A stretch of DNA of 64,000 nucleotides from Scandinavium goeteborgense (GCF_003935895.2 NZ_CP054058.1:1922001-1986000), one strand, 5' to 3'; shown: positions 10,271 to 21,064, counted from the stretch's first letter. Numbers and translations: made by a program. Notes: generated by a model from the letters alone, not told the origin.

Positions 10271-10988
10271 CATCTATTAGCAAAACATATCAATAAATGT
10301 GAATTAGCCCGCTGTAATAACCTTCTGCTATTTCTCGCTAACTCCATTATTATCAGGCAATTAACCTGCGAAGCCCCACGTAGTACCCTGGGCAATAATG
10401 TTATTTCACTAACATGATACTCTTGCGCTTGCCGTGGGATAATTGAAATGTTATTAGTAATTTCACCGTTCGCACAGAGTAATGTGCTAAATAATAATCA
10501 ATTGTTAAATTATTGTGCAAAAAGCCGTCATCGGCGACGTGCGACCCGCACTCGGTACCACTTTTTGATTAACGCAATGATACTTAAAGATTAATTCTTG
10601 AATGCAACGGCGAAAAATGAACTGTTTCATTCGGAGCTGCTTCAACAAAAGAGAATTGGTTAACAAATTTGCAAATTGTATTGGCGGGGGCGAAATGCTT
10701 TTGGTACTTTCCGCCCTGACATTTCGCGATACAAAAAGTGGAGATGAGAATAATTTTCAAATAAATCTCCTGACGCGAAAAAGTACATTGGTCATCCCGA
10801 CAGGGGGGAAGACCTAAAGAATCGACGAAAGGTTGCCGAATAAAGAGTGACCGTAATAAAAGAAGTCGGTGATAGCAGCAGTAAAGCCCGACAGACGCAT
10901 TCACTCCTGCGCTGTATGGGAACCCTTAGGGGATTAAACAAAACAGGCTGGCACAGCCAGTAATTATAATGAGCGGAGTATCAACACA
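10271..10988 (+). promoter_or_regulatory. Long oppA upstream region and mRNA leader
   Basis: About 720 bases without a supported gene. In E. coli and Salmonella oppA has a long leader and is repressed by the sRNA GcvB, which pairs near the ribosome site, and by Lrp and anaerobic signals. The final 60 bases contain a small hairpin (GGCTGGCACAGCC) and a CA-rich stretch overlapping GAGCGGAG and the start codon, a plausible GcvB target. A 71-codon frame at 10602-10817 has no recognisable sequence. Confidence 0.55.
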
Positions 10989-12620
10989 ATGTCCATCATC
11001 ACAAAAAAAAGCTTCATCGCAGCGGGTGTAGTAGCTGCACTTATCGCAGGAAGTGCAATGGCTGCAGACGTTCCTGCAGGTGTTAAGCTGGCAGATAAGC
11101 AAACCATGATCCGTAACAACGGCGCTGAGCCGCAGTCGCTGGATCCAAATAAAATTGAAGGTGTTCCAGAAGCAAACGTGAGCCGTGACCTGTTCGAAGG
11201 CCTGCTTATCACGTCTACCAAAGACGGTCACCCGATCCCGGGCGTTGCCGAAAGCTGGGACAACAAAGATTTCAAAGTGTGGACCTTCCATCTGCGTAAA
11301 GACGCAAAATGGTCCAACGGCGAGCCGGTAACGGCGCAAGATTTCGTATATAGCTGGCAGCGTCTGGTGGACCCGAAAACCGCGTCCCCGTATGCAAGCT
11401 ACCCGCAGTACGGCCATATCCTGAACGTTGATGAAATCATCGACGGCAAAAAACCGACCTCCGATCTCGGCGTGAAAGCCATCGACGATCACACTCTGGA
11501 AGTCACTCTGAGCGAGCCGGTTCCTTATTTCTACAAGCTGCTGGTGAACCCGGCGATGTCCCCGGTTAATAAAACCGCCATCGATAAATTCGGTGAAAAG
11601 TGGACTCAGCCTGCCAATATCGTCACCAACGGCGCGTATAAACTGAAAGACTGGGTGGTGAACGAGCGCATCGTCATGGAGCGCAACACCAACTACTGGG
11701 ATAACAAAGACACCATTGTTGACCAGATTACCTATCTGCCAATTTCTTCTGAAGTCACCGACGTAAACCGCTACCGCAGCGGCGAAATCGACATGACCTA
11801 TAACAACCTGCCGATCGAGCTGTTCCAGAAGCTGAAGAAAGAGATCCCAACCGAAGTTCACGTTGACCCGTACCTGTGCACCTACTACTACGAAATCAAC
11901 AACCAGAAAGCTCCGTTCACTGATGAGCGTGTCCGTACCGCACTGAAACTGGGTCTGGACCGCGACATCATCGTTAACAAAGTGAAAGCGCAGGGCGACC
12001 TGCCAGCTTACGGTTACACCCCTCCGTACACCGATGGCGCGAAGCTGACCAAACCAGAGTGGTTCACCTGGACTCAGGAAAAGCGTAACGAAGAAGCGAA
12101 GAAACTGCTGGCCGAAGCAGGCTACACCGCTGATAAGCCGCTGACCTTCGAACTGCTGTACAACACCTCTGATCTGCACAAGAAACTGGCCATCGCTGCC
12201 GCGTCTATCTGGAAGAAAAACCTCGGCGTGAACGTGAAGCTGGTTAACCAGGAGTGGAAAACCTTCCTGGATACCCGTCACCAGGGGACTTACGACGTAG
12301 CGCGTGCCGGCTGGTGTGCGGACTACAACGAACCGACGTCCTTCCTGAACACCATGCTGTCTGATAGCTCAATGAATACCGCGCACTATAAGAGCCCGGC
12401 GTTTGATGCGATCATGAAGCAGACCCTGCAGGCGACCGACGAAGCACAGCGTGTTGCGCTGTACGACAAAGCTGAACAGCAGCTGGGCAAAGACTCCGCT
12501 ATTGTTCCGGTCTATTACTATGTGAATGCCCGTCTGGTGAAACCATGGATTGGCGGTTACACCGGTAAAGATCCGATGGACAATATCTACACCAAAGACT
12601 TGTACATCATTAAGCATTAA
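10989..12620 (+). CDS. oppA: Periplasmic oligopeptide-binding protein OppA
   Basis: Captures peptides of about two to five residues for the OppBCDF importer. 543 residues, the family length. A Sec signal peptide (KKSFIAAGVVAALIAGSAMA) is cleaved before ADVPAG. The SBP_bac_5 fold is evident, with the conserved GAEPQSLDPNK opening and the late GWCADYNEPTSFL segment. GAGCGGAG precedes the ATG. First gene of the opp operon; a stable stem-loop after it probably raises its share of the mRNA. Confidence 0.98.
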   Translation: MSIITKKSFIAAGVVAALIAGSAMAADVPAGVKLADKQTMIRNNGAEPQSLDPNKIEGVPEANVSRDLFEGLLITSTKDGHPIPGVAESWDNKDFKVWTFHLRKDAKWSNGEPVTAQDFVYSWQRLVDPKTASPYASYPQYGHILNVDEIIDGKKPTSDLGVKAIDDHTLEVTLSEPVPYFYKLLVNPAMSPVNKTAIDKFGEKWTQPANIVTNGAYKLKDWVVNERIVMERNTNYWDNKDTIVDQITYLPISSEVTDVNRYRSGEIDMTYNNLPIELFQKLKKEIPTEVHVDPYLCTYYYEINNQKAPFTDERVRTALKLGLDRDIIVNKVKAQGDLPAYGYTPPYTDGAKLTKPEWFTWTQEKRNEEAKKLLAEAGYTADKPLTFELLYNTSDLHKKLAIAAASIWKKNLGVNVKLVNQEWKTFLDTRHQGTYDVARAGWCADYNEPTSFLNTMLSDSSMNTAHYKSPAFDAIMKQTLQATDEAQRVALYDKAEQQLGKDSAIVPVYYYVNARLVKPWIGGYTGKDPMDNIYTKDLYIIKH

Positions 12621-12629
12621 TGGCAATCC

Positions 12630-12654
12630 GTGGGGCAACATAGGGTTGCCCCAC
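12630..12654 (+). promoter_or_regulatory. Stem-loop between oppA and oppB
   Basis: GTGGGGCAAC pairs perfectly with GTTGCCCCAC. There is no U tract, so it is more likely an mRNA-stabilising or partial-termination element that lets the binding protein be made in excess of the membrane components. Confidence 0.7.
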
Positions 12655-12740
12655 TGTGTCTTATTTCACGCACTATCACATGACTGCATCAGCCACGCTG
12701 AATTGCGACATGTAAAGGCACACGCCAGAAGGTACGGGCA

Positions 12741-13661
12741 ATGTTGAAATTTATTTTACGCCGCTGTCTGGAAGCAATTCCGACACTCTTTATCCTTATT
12801 ACGATTTCCTTCTTTATGATGCGTCTTGCGCCGGGCAGTCCCTTTACCGGTGAACGTACGCTGCCGCCAGAAGTCATGGCGAACATTGAAGCCAAATATC
12901 ACCTGAACGATCCTATCGGGGTCCAGTACTTCAATTATTTGAAGCAACTGGCGCACGGCGATTTTGGGCCATCATTCAAATATAAAGATTATTCCGTGAA
13001 CGACCTGGTGGCCGCGAGCTTCCCAGTGTCAGCCAAATTAGGTTTTGCTGCATTCTTCCTCGCCGTTATCCTGGGCGTCAGTGCCGGGGTGATTGCCGCG
13101 CTGAATCAAAATACCAAATGGGATTACGCCGTCATGGGGGTGGCGATGACCGGGGTGGTTATCCCGAGCTTCGTGGTCGCGCCATTGCTGGTGATGATCT
13201 TTGCCATCACGCTGCACTGGTTGCCGGGCGGTGGCTGGAACGGCGGGGCGCTGCAATACATGATCCTGCCGATGGTGGCGCTCTCTCTGGCCTACATCGC
13301 CAGTATCGCGCGTATCACCCGTGGTTCGATGATTGAAGTCCTGCACTCCAACTTCATTCGTACCGCAAAGGCGAAAGGGTTGCCGATGCGCCGGATTATT
13401 CTGCGTCACGCGCTGAAACCGGCGCTGCTGCCAGTGCTCTCGTACATGGGGCCAGCGTTCGTGGGCATCATCACCGGTTCAATGGTCATCGAAACCATTT
13501 ACGGCCTGCCGGGTATCGGTCAGCTGTTCGTGAATGGCGCACTGAACCGCGATTATTCCCTGGTACTGAGCCTGACCATTCTGGTTGGTGCGCTGACCAT
13601 TCTGTTTAACGCGATCGTCGATGTGCTGTATGCCGTTATCGATCCGAAAATCCGTTACTGA
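12741..13661 (+). CDS. oppB: Oligopeptide ABC transporter permease OppB
   Basis: Inner-membrane permease, 306 residues, same length as E. coli, with six predicted membrane helices. The cytoplasmic EAA loop that contacts the ATPases is visible at FIRTAKAKGLPMRRIILRHA. It pairs with OppC to form the channel fed by OppA. Confidence 0.97.
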   Translation: MLKFILRRCLEAIPTLFILITISFFMMRLAPGSPFTGERTLPPEVMANIEAKYHLNDPIGVQYFNYLKQLAHGDFGPSFKYKDYSVNDLVAASFPVSAKLGFAAFFLAVILGVSAGVIAALNQNTKWDYAVMGVAMTGVVIPSFVVAPLLVMIFAITLHWLPGGGWNGGALQYMILPMVALSLAYIASIARITRGSMIEVLHSNFIRTAKAKGLPMRRIILRHALKPALLPVLSYMGPAFVGIITGSMVIETIYGLPGIGQLFVNGALNRDYSLVLSLTILVGALTILFNAIVDVLYAVIDPKIRY

Positions 13662-13675
13662 CACTGGAGTTCGCC

Positions 13676-14584
13676 ATGATGTTGAGTAAGAAAAACAGCG
13701 AGGCGCTGGAACACTTCAGTGAAAAACTGGAAGTCGAAGGCCGCAGCCTTTGGCAGGACGCCCGCCGTCGTTTTATGCATAACCGTGCGGCGGTCGCCAG
13801 CCTGATTGTGCTGGTGGTTATCGCCCTGTTCGTCACGCTGGCACCGATGTTGTCGCAGTTCAGCTACTTCGATACCGACTGGAACATGATGTCCAGCGCA
13901 CCCGATATGCCTTCCGGGCACTATTTCGGGACCGATTCATCCGGCCGTGATTTATTAGTGCGCGTCGCGATTGGTGGTCGTATCTCGCTGATGGTAGGGA
14001 TCGCCGCGGCGTTGGTCGCTGTCATCCTTGGGACGCTGTACGGCTCGCTTTCCGGCTACCTTGGCGGCAAAGTGGACTCGGTGATGATGCGTCTGCTGGA
14101 GATCCTGAACTCCTTCCCGTTCATGTTCTTCGTTATTTTGCTGGTGACGTTCTTCGGTCAAAACATCCTGCTTATCTTCGTGGCAATCGGGATGGTTTCC
14201 TGGCTGGATATGGCGCGTATCGTGCGCGGCCAGACCTTAAGCCTGAAGCGCAAAGAGTTTATCGAAGCGGCACAGGTCGGTGGCGTCTCTACCGCGAATA
14301 TCGTTGTGCGTCATATCGTACCGAACGTGCTGGGCGTGGTGGTGGTTTATGCTTCACTGCTGGTGCCAAGCATGATCCTGTTTGAATCGTTCCTGAGCTT
14401 CCTCGGTCTGGGTACCCAGGAGCCGCTCAGCAGCTGGGGCGCATTACTGAGTGATGGCGCCAACTCCATGGAAGTCTCTCCATGGCTGCTGCTGTATCCG
14501 GCAGGTTTCCTGGTGGTAACCCTGTTTTGTTTCAACTTTATCGGCGATGGCCTGCGTGATGCCCTCGACCCGAAAGACCGCTAA
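13676..14584 (+). CDS. oppC: Oligopeptide ABC transporter permease OppC
   Basis: Second inner-membrane permease, 302 residues, with the extended cytoplasmic N-terminus typical of OppC, then six membrane helices and an EAA loop (FIEAAQVGGVSTANIVVRHI). Two consecutive ATG codons open the gene; the first matches the E. coli annotation and is preceded by TGGAG. Starts 14 bases after oppB. Confidence 0.97.
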   Translation: MMLSKKNSEALEHFSEKLEVEGRSLWQDARRRFMHNRAAVASLIVLVVIALFVTLAPMLSQFSYFDTDWNMMSSAPDMPSGHYFGTDSSGRDLLVRVAIGGRISLMVGIAAALVAVILGTLYGSLSGYLGGKVDSVMMRLLEILNSFPFMFFVILLVTFFGQNILLIFVAIGMVSWLDMARIVRGQTLSLKRKEFIEAAQVGGVSTANIVVRHIVPNVLGVVVVYASLLVPSMILFESFLSFLGLGTQEPLSSWGALLSDGANSMEVSPWLLLYPAGFLVVTLFCFNFIGDGLRDALDPKDR

Positions 14585-14595
14585 GGAGTGATGCC

Positions 14596-15606
14596 ATGAG
14601 CACGATTGAAATGGTTAACGCCCCGCAGCAGCAACAATCTGGCCTGCTGCTGGACGTAAAAGATTTACGCGTAACGTTTGCCACGGCAGACGGCGACGTG
14701 ACGGCGGTGAACGATCTGAACTTCAGCCTGAAAGCAGGCGAAACGCTGGGGATCGTCGGTGAATCCGGTTCCGGGAAATCCCAGACCGCGTTTGCGCTGA
14801 TGGGCTTGCTGGCGAAAAACGGTCGCATTGACGGCGTCGCGTCTTTCAACGGCCGTCAGATCCTGAATCTGCCGGAGAAAGAGCTTAACCGCCTGCGCGC
14901 CGAACAGATTTCGATGATTTTCCAGGACCCGATGACGTCCCTTAACCCGTACATGCGGGTGGGCGAACAGCTGATGGAAGTGCTGATGCTGCATAAAGGC
15001 ATGGGCAAAGCCGAAGCCTTTGAAGAGTCAGTACGGATGCTGGATGCGGTGAAAATGCCGGAAGCGCGTAAGCGTATGCGCATGTACCCGCACGAGTTTT
15101 CTGGCGGCATGCGTCAGCGTGTGATGATCGCCATGGCGCTGCTGTGTCGGCCGAAACTGCTGATTGCGGATGAGCCGACGACCGCTTTGGACGTTACCGT
15201 TCAGGCGCAAATCATGACCCTGTTGAATGAACTGAAAAGCGAATTCAACACCGCCATCATCATGATCACGCACGATCTTGGTGTTGTGGCCGGGATCTGC
15301 GACAAAGTGCTGGTGATGTACGCCGGACGCACCATGGAATATGGCAATGCGCGCGACGTGTTTTATCACCCGGCGCACCCGTATTCGATGGGGCTGCTCA
15401 ACGCGGTGCCGCGTCTGGATGCCGAAGGTGAATCGCTGTTGACCATTCCAGGCAACCCGCCAAACCTGATGCGTCTGCCGAAAGGCTGTCCGTTCCAGCC
15501 GCGCTGTCCGCATGCGATGGAAATCTGCCACACGGCTCCGCCTCTGGAGGCTTTCGCGCCTGGCCGTTTACGCGCCTGCTTTAAACCGGTGGGGGATCTG
15601 GTATGA
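14596..15606 (+). CDS. oppD: Oligopeptide ABC transporter ATP-binding protein OppD
   Basis: One of two ATPases driving the importer, 336 residues. Walker A GESGSGKS is at about residues 55-62, the signature FSGGMRQRV and Walker B LLIADEPTTALD follow, and the C-terminal oligopeptide-transporter extension contains the cysteine cluster CPFQPRCPHAMEICH that can hold an iron-sulfur cluster in this family. AAGGAGTG precedes the start. Overlaps oppF by four bases, implying translational coupling. Confidence 0.97.
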   Translation: MSTIEMVNAPQQQQSGLLLDVKDLRVTFATADGDVTAVNDLNFSLKAGETLGIVGESGSGKSQTAFALMGLLAKNGRIDGVASFNGRQILNLPEKELNRLRAEQISMIFQDPMTSLNPYMRVGEQLMEVLMLHKGMGKAEAFEESVRMLDAVKMPEARKRMRMYPHEFSGGMRQRVMIAMALLCRPKLLIADEPTTALDVTVQAQIMTLLNELKSEFNTAIIMITHDLGVVAGICDKVLVMYAGRTMEYGNARDVFYHPAHPYSMGLLNAVPRLDAEGESLLTIPGNPPNLMRLPKGCPFQPRCPHAMEICHTAPPLEAFAPGRLRACFKPVGDLV

Positions 15607-16607
15607 ACGCCGTGACTGAAGATAAAAAAGTTCTGCTCGAAATTGCCGATCTGAAAGTGCACTTTGACATCAAAGACGGTAAACAGTGGTTCTGGCAGCC
15701 CTCGAAAACCCTGAAAGCAGTCGATGGCGTCACGCTGCGACTGTATGAAGGCGAAACGCTGGGCGTGGTCGGGGAATCTGGCTGTGGCAAATCGACTTTT
15801 GCCCGCGCCATTATCGGTCTGGTGAAAGCCACCGAAGGGCGTGTCGCGTGGCTGGGTAAAGATTTACTGGGCATGAAACCAGATGAATGGCGCGCCGTGC
15901 GCAGCGACATTCAGATGATTTTCCAGGATCCACTGGCTTCTCTGAACCCGCGTATGAACATTGGCGATATCATCGCCGAGCCGCTGCGCACCTACCATCC
16001 GAAAATGCCGCGTCAGGAAGTGCGTGACCGCGTGAAGGCGATGATGATGAAAGTGGGCCTTCTGCCTAACCTCGTCAACCGTTACCCGCATGAATTTTCC
16101 GGCGGTCAGTGTCAGCGTATCGGTATTGCGCGCGCGTTGATTCTTGAGCCAAAGCTGATTATCTGTGATGAACCGGTTTCGGCGCTGGACGTGTCGATTC
16201 AGGCGCAGGTGGTAAACCTGCTCCAGCAACTGCAACGTGAAATGGGCCTGTCGCTGATTTTCATTGCCCACGACCTGGCGGTGGTAAAACACATCTCCGA
16301 TCGCGTGCTGGTGATGTATCTGGGTCATGCGGTGGAACTGGGAACTTATGATCAGGTTTACCACAATCCGCTGCACCCCTATACCAAAGCGCTGATGTCA
16401 GCGGTGCCCATTCCAGACCCGGATCTGGAAAAGAACAAAAAGATACAATTATTGGAAGGTGAGTTACCGTCACCTATCAACCCGCCGTCAGGCTGCGTAT
16501 TCCGCACCCGTTGCCCGATTGCCGGGCCGGAATGCGCGAAAACGCGACCGGTTCTGGAGGGCAGCTTCCGACACGCCGTTTCCTGTCTGAAGGTGGACCC
16601 GCTATAA
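15603..16607 (+). CDS. oppF: Oligopeptide ABC transporter ATP-binding protein OppF
   Basis: Partner ATPase of OppD, 334 residues, the E. coli length. Walker A GESGCGKST, signature FSGGQCQRIGIARAL and Walker B LIICDEPVSALD are intact, and the C-terminal cysteines CVFRTRCPIAGPEC match the OppD extension. The start lies inside the oppD stop (ATGA). Last gene of the operon, followed by a strong terminator. Confidence 0.97.
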   Translation: MNAVTEDKKVLLEIADLKVHFDIKDGKQWFWQPSKTLKAVDGVTLRLYEGETLGVVGESGCGKSTFARAIIGLVKATEGRVAWLGKDLLGMKPDEWRAVRSDIQMIFQDPLASLNPRMNIGDIIAEPLRTYHPKMPRQEVRDRVKAMMMKVGLLPNLVNRYPHEFSGGQCQRIGIARALILEPKLIICDEPVSALDVSIQAQVVNLLQQLQREMGLSLIFIAHDLAVVKHISDRVLVMYLGHAVELGTYDQVYHNPLHPYTKALMSAVPIPDPDLEKNKKIQLLEGELPSPINPPSGCVFRTRCPIAGPECAKTRPVLEGSFRHAVSCLKVDPL

Positions 16608-16613
16608 TCTCCC

Positions 16614-16641
16614 GGGCTGACAACTGTCAGCCCTTTTTTTT
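16614..16641 (+). terminator. Terminator of the opp operon
   Basis: GGGCTGACA and TGTCAGCCC form a near-perfect hairpin followed by eight T residues, seven bases after oppF. Confidence 0.93.
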
Positions 16642-16652
16642 GTGAGGTTATT

Positions 16653-17495
16653 GTGCCCGTTGCCCCGGTTTTACTCCGCCAGCGTCTTTACCGCATTCTG
16701 TTTGATCAAAGTACCCGCTGCGGACGTCGCGTCGAGGCGTTTTGCGGCTGTTTTGCGTTATTCAGCGTTATTATTATTTTCGTCGAGTCGGCTTTAGACA
16801 CTCGCTACCATCTGACCTTCGATCAGTGGCATACCTTCGTCTATCTCGAATTTATTATCACTGCCGTCTTCACCGCCGAGTATCTTCTTCGCGTGCTGTG
16901 CTGGCCGCAACCCGCGAAATATGTCTTCAGTTTCTGGGGCATCATCGATTTAATCACCGTGCTGCCGATGTATGTGCTGTGGTTGTGGCCGGAAATTGGC
17001 GTGAATTATGTTTTCGCCTGGCGGGCATTAAGGACTATTCGTGTTCTGCGGGTGCTGAAACTGCTGCGTTATATGTCATCGTTGCGGGTCTTCTGGCTGG
17101 CGATTGTCAGCGCCCGCCACCAATTAATGGTGTTCTATTTCTTAATCGCGATTGTGATGGTGGTCTTTGGCTCGCTGATGTACGGCATCGAAGGGCCCGA
17201 GAATGGCTTTGCCACCTTAGGGGCTTCGGTGTACTGGGCGGTGGTGACCGCTACCACCGTGGGCTACGGTGATATCACCCCGCATACCGCGGTTGGACGT
17301 TTAGTGGCGTCGTTGCTCATCTTGATTGGTTACTCGGTTATCGCTATCCCAACAGGCTTAATTACGACCCATATGAGTAATGAATATCAGAACCGTCGCA
17401 GTACGCGTGTATGCCCCAGATGTAAGCATACCGGGCATGAAAAAAATGCCCATTATTGCAGCACCTGTGGAACGGAATTGCCTCTGTTCAAATGA
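16653..17495 (+). CDS. Voltage-gated-like potassium channel with C-terminal zinc ribbon
   Basis: A 280-residue ion-channel protein. Hydrophobic segments S1-S3 lie at roughly 28-112; an Arg-rich S4 (RALRTIRVLRVLKLLRY, about 124-140) suggests a voltage sensor; S5, the pore loop with K+ selectivity filter TTVGYGD (201-207) and S6 follow. Instead of the RCK domain of E. coli Kch, the tail carries two CxxC pairs (Cys254/257 and Cys269/272), a rubredoxin-like zinc ribbon. Start is GTG with TGAGG upstream. It sits in the terminator-proximal gap after oppF; E. coli has kch a little further on. Ion specificity follows from the filter; the role of the zinc ribbon is unknown. Confidence 0.88.
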   Translation: MPVAPVLLRQRLYRILFDQSTRCGRRVEAFCGCFALFSVIIIFVESALDTRYHLTFDQWHTFVYLEFIITAVFTAEYLLRVLCWPQPAKYVFSFWGIIDLITVLPMYVLWLWPEIGVNYVFAWRALRTIRVLRVLKLLRYMSSLRVFWLAIVSARHQLMVFYFLIAIVMVVFGSLMYGIEGPENGFATLGASVYWAVVTATTVGYGDITPHTAVGRLVASLLILIGYSVIAIPTGLITTHMSNEYQNRRSTRVCPRCKHTGHEKNAHYCSTCGTELPLFK

Positions 17496-17499
17496 AAAA

Positions 17500-17574
17500 G
17501 CCCGGCAGCGCTGAGCTTGCCGGGCCTACATTTTGTGTTTATTGCCCGATAAGCGTCAGCGCTATCGGCAATAA
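17500..17574. repeat. Pair of REP-like palindromes (BIME-type)
   Basis: Two imperfect palindromes sit back to back between convergent genes: one begins GCCCGGCAGCGC and ends GCCGGGCCTACA, the other contains GCCCGATAAGCG and CGCTATCGGCA. These resemble enterobacterial REP units in opposite orientation. They may also end transcription of the flanking genes. Confidence 0.6.
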
Positions 17575-17586
17575 ACAGCTTAAGGG

Positions 17587-19411
<1,825 letters not shown>

Positions 19412-19514
19412 AAAAAATCCTTTTGAAAGCCTGTCGTTATGAGTTTACGCGTACGGATTCATCTGGCAAATAAAAACAGGCGGCAAAAGCACTGGTCAGC
19501 CGGGCGCAAGGGTT

Positions 19515-19520
19515 TATAAT
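19515..19520 (+). promoter_or_regulatory. Putative -10 element for yciY
   Basis: A perfect TATAAT lies 30 bases before the yciY start. The -35 region is weak, so the assignment is tentative. Confidence 0.45.
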
Positions 19521-19549
19521 ATGCGCTCTTTCATCTCTGAGATGTTGAA

Positions 19550-19723
19550 ATGAAGCGTAGCAGAAACGAAGTGGGGCGCTGGCGGATGCTAAGACAAGCC
19601 AGCCGTCGCAAAGCGCGTTGGCTGGAAGGTCAGTCGCGCCGCAACATGCGTATCCACTCAATCAGAAAATGTTTGGGCGCGCGGCAGCGAAATTCACTGC
19701 TCTTCGCAATCTACGAATTCTGA
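19550..19723 (+). CDS. yciY: Small basic protein YciY
   Basis: A 57-residue, strongly basic protein matching E. coli YciY over nearly its whole length: MKRSRNEVGRWRM at the start, RWLEGQSRRNMRIHSIRKC in the middle and RNSLLFAIYEF at the end. Too short for usual ORF cut-offs. It lies between clsA (divergent) and yciI (convergent) exactly as in E. coli. Its Arg/Lys-rich helix could bind nucleic acid or membrane phosphates, but no function is known. Confidence 0.9.
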   Translation: MKRSRNEVGRWRMLRQASRRKARWLEGQSRRNMRIHSIRKCLGARQRNSLLFAIYEF

Positions 19724-19728
19724 TGACA

Positions 19729-19760
19729 AAAAAGGCACCGCATGCGGTGCCTCTTGTTTT
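19729..19760. terminator. Bidirectional terminator between yciY and yciI
   Basis: GGCACCGCA and TGCGGTGCC pair perfectly, with A residues on the left and T residues on the right, placed between convergent genes. Confidence 0.88.
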
Positions 19761-19771
19761 TTGGGGCGCTA

Positions 19772-20068
19772 TCAGAACACTTTCTTGTACGGACGCACTT
19801 TCACATTCTCGTACACCGCCGCAGCAACGTACGGATCGGCTTCAGCCCAGGCCTGTGCCGCTTCCAGCGACTCAAACTCTGCAATCACCGTCGAACCGCT
19901 AAAACCGGCTGCGCCAGGATCGTTACTGTCCACCGCGGGCATTGGACCCGCGGTCAGCAGACGGCCTTCGTCATGCAGCAACTGCAGGCGGGCAAGATGA
20001 GCAGGGCGAACCGACGAACGTTTTTCCAGAGAGTCGGCGACATCTTCAGCATAAATCACGTAAAGCAC
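19772..20068 (-). CDS. yciI: YciI family protein
   Basis: A 98-residue dimeric alpha-beta barrel protein identical in length to E. coli YciI, with the conserved [10 protein letters not shown] histidine and [19 protein letters not shown] loop. Members are proposed to act as small hydrolase-like or dehydrochlorinase-like enzymes; the substrate is unknown. The reading frame is open further upstream, but the GTG start here matches the E. coli N-terminus ([16 protein letters not shown]) and has AAGGA at proper spacing. Divergent from tonB. Confidence 0.93.
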   Translation of the reverse strand: MLYVIYAEDVADSLEKRSSVRPAHLARLQLLHDEGRLLTAGPMPAVDSNDPGAAGFSGSTVIAEFESLEAAQAWAEADPYVAAAVYENVKVRPYKKVF

Positions 20069-20222
20069 GGGTACAGTCCTTATCGGTAAATTGTCGAAAC
20101 ACGTTATTTGAAAGCGCGGATGACTGCAATGCAAAGATTCCTGGAGGCCTGACAGGGCGCGACAAGTGTGCTTTTTTTCGCCAACAGCGGCAGAAAGTTG
20201 ACCCAAGATAAGATGGCTTATT

Positions 20223-20241
20223 GAATATGATTGCTATTTGC
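20223..20241 (+). promoter_or_regulatory. Fur-box-like sequence upstream of tonB
   Basis: GAATATGATTGCTATTTGC matches about 11 of 19 positions of the Fur consensus and lies in the promoter region, as expected because tonB is iron-repressed in E. coli. The match is modest. Confidence 0.45.
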
Positions 20242-20288
20242 ATTTAAAATCGGGGCATCATTTTTCAACTGCAGCGATTATGACTTCA

Positions 20289-21026
20289 ATGACCCTCGAT
20301 ATACCTCGTCGTTTTCCGTGGCCCACGTTGCTCTCCGTGGTCATTCACGGAGCCTTAGTGGCGGGTTTGCTTTATACCTCGGTACATCAGGTTATTGAAC
20401 TGCCCGCACCTGCGCAGCCTATTACAGTGACGATGGTCGCGCCAGCTGATCTGGAGCCGCCGCAGGCGGTACAACCGCCTCCACAGCCGGTGGTTGAACC
20501 TGAGCCAGAGCCTGAGCCCGAAGTCGTGCCAGAGCCGCCGAAAGAAGCGCCGGTGGTGATTCATAAACCTGAGTCCAAGCCTAAACCGAAGCCAAAACCT
20601 AAGCCTAAGCCGAAACCGGTGAAGAAAGTCGAGCAGCCGAAGCGCGAGACCAAACCGGTTGAGCCGCGTCCGGCGTCGCCGTTTGAGAATTCCACGACGC
20701 AGAGTCGTCCGCCAGCAAGTACCGCGCCAGCCACCAGTAAACCTGTGGCGGTGGCCCCGGCCGGCCCGCGTGCACTGAGCCGTGGCGAACCGCAATATCC
20801 GGCTCGCGCCTATGCGTTACGTATTGAAGGCAAAGTGCGGGTTAAATTTGACGTGACCGGAGACGGTCGGGTGGAAAACGTTGAAATCCTCTCCGCGCAG
20901 CCTTCCAACATGTTTGAACGTGAAGTGAAATCCGCGATGCGCAAATGGCGCTATGAACCCGGCAAACCGGGGAAAGGCTTGATCATGAATTTCGTGTTCA
21001 ATATGAAAGGCATTCAGGTCAACTAA
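20289..21026 (+). CDS. tonB: Energy transducer TonB
   Basis: Couples the inner-membrane proton gradient (with ExbB/ExbD) to outer-membrane receptors for siderophores, B12 and haem. 245 residues. An N-terminal membrane anchor (about 8-32, with the conserved SVVIH segment) leads to a long Pro-rich spacer of PE repeats followed by about nine KP repeats, then the C-terminal domain with the conserved [20 protein letters not shown] core. The spacer is slightly longer than in E. coli K-12. An upstream in-frame ATG at 20280 exists in both species; the second is used here following the E. coli annotation. HmuR in this window is a likely client. Confidence 0.96.
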   Translation: MTLDIPRRFPWPTLLSVVIHGALVAGLLYTSVHQVIELPAPAQPITVTMVAPADLEPPQAVQPPPQPVVEPEPEPEPEVVPEPPKEAPVVIHKPESKPKPKPKPKPKPKPVKKVEQPKRETKPVEPRPASPFENSTTQSRPPASTAPATSKPVAVAPAGPRALSRGEPQYPARAYALRIEGKVRVKFDVTGDGRVENVEILSAQPSNMFEREVKSAMRKWRYEPGKPGKGLIMNFVFNMKGIQVN

Positions 21027-21038
21027 CACTCCCGTCAA

Positions 21039-21063
21039 CCTCGCCCCGGTCTATGGGGCGGGG
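21039..21063. terminator. Hairpin between convergent tonB and fimbrial operon
   Basis: CGCCCC pairs with GGGGCG, extendable by flanking pairs. There is no clear U tract on either strand, so termination is only probable. Confidence 0.4.
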
Positions 21064-21064
21064 G

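Noticed and set aside
10602-10817. Possible small gene upstream of oppA
   Set aside because: No ribosome site, no recognisable sequence, lies in the known long regulatory region.
10926-12281. A 451-codon minus-strand frame antisense to oppA
   Set aside because: Shadow of oppA codon bias; oppA is a clear full-length match.
20478-20640. Tandem repeat in tonB as a possible phase-variable tract
   Set aside because: The PE and KP repeats are the normal TonB spacer; they are codon-based and vary in synonymous positions, so slippage would stay in frame.
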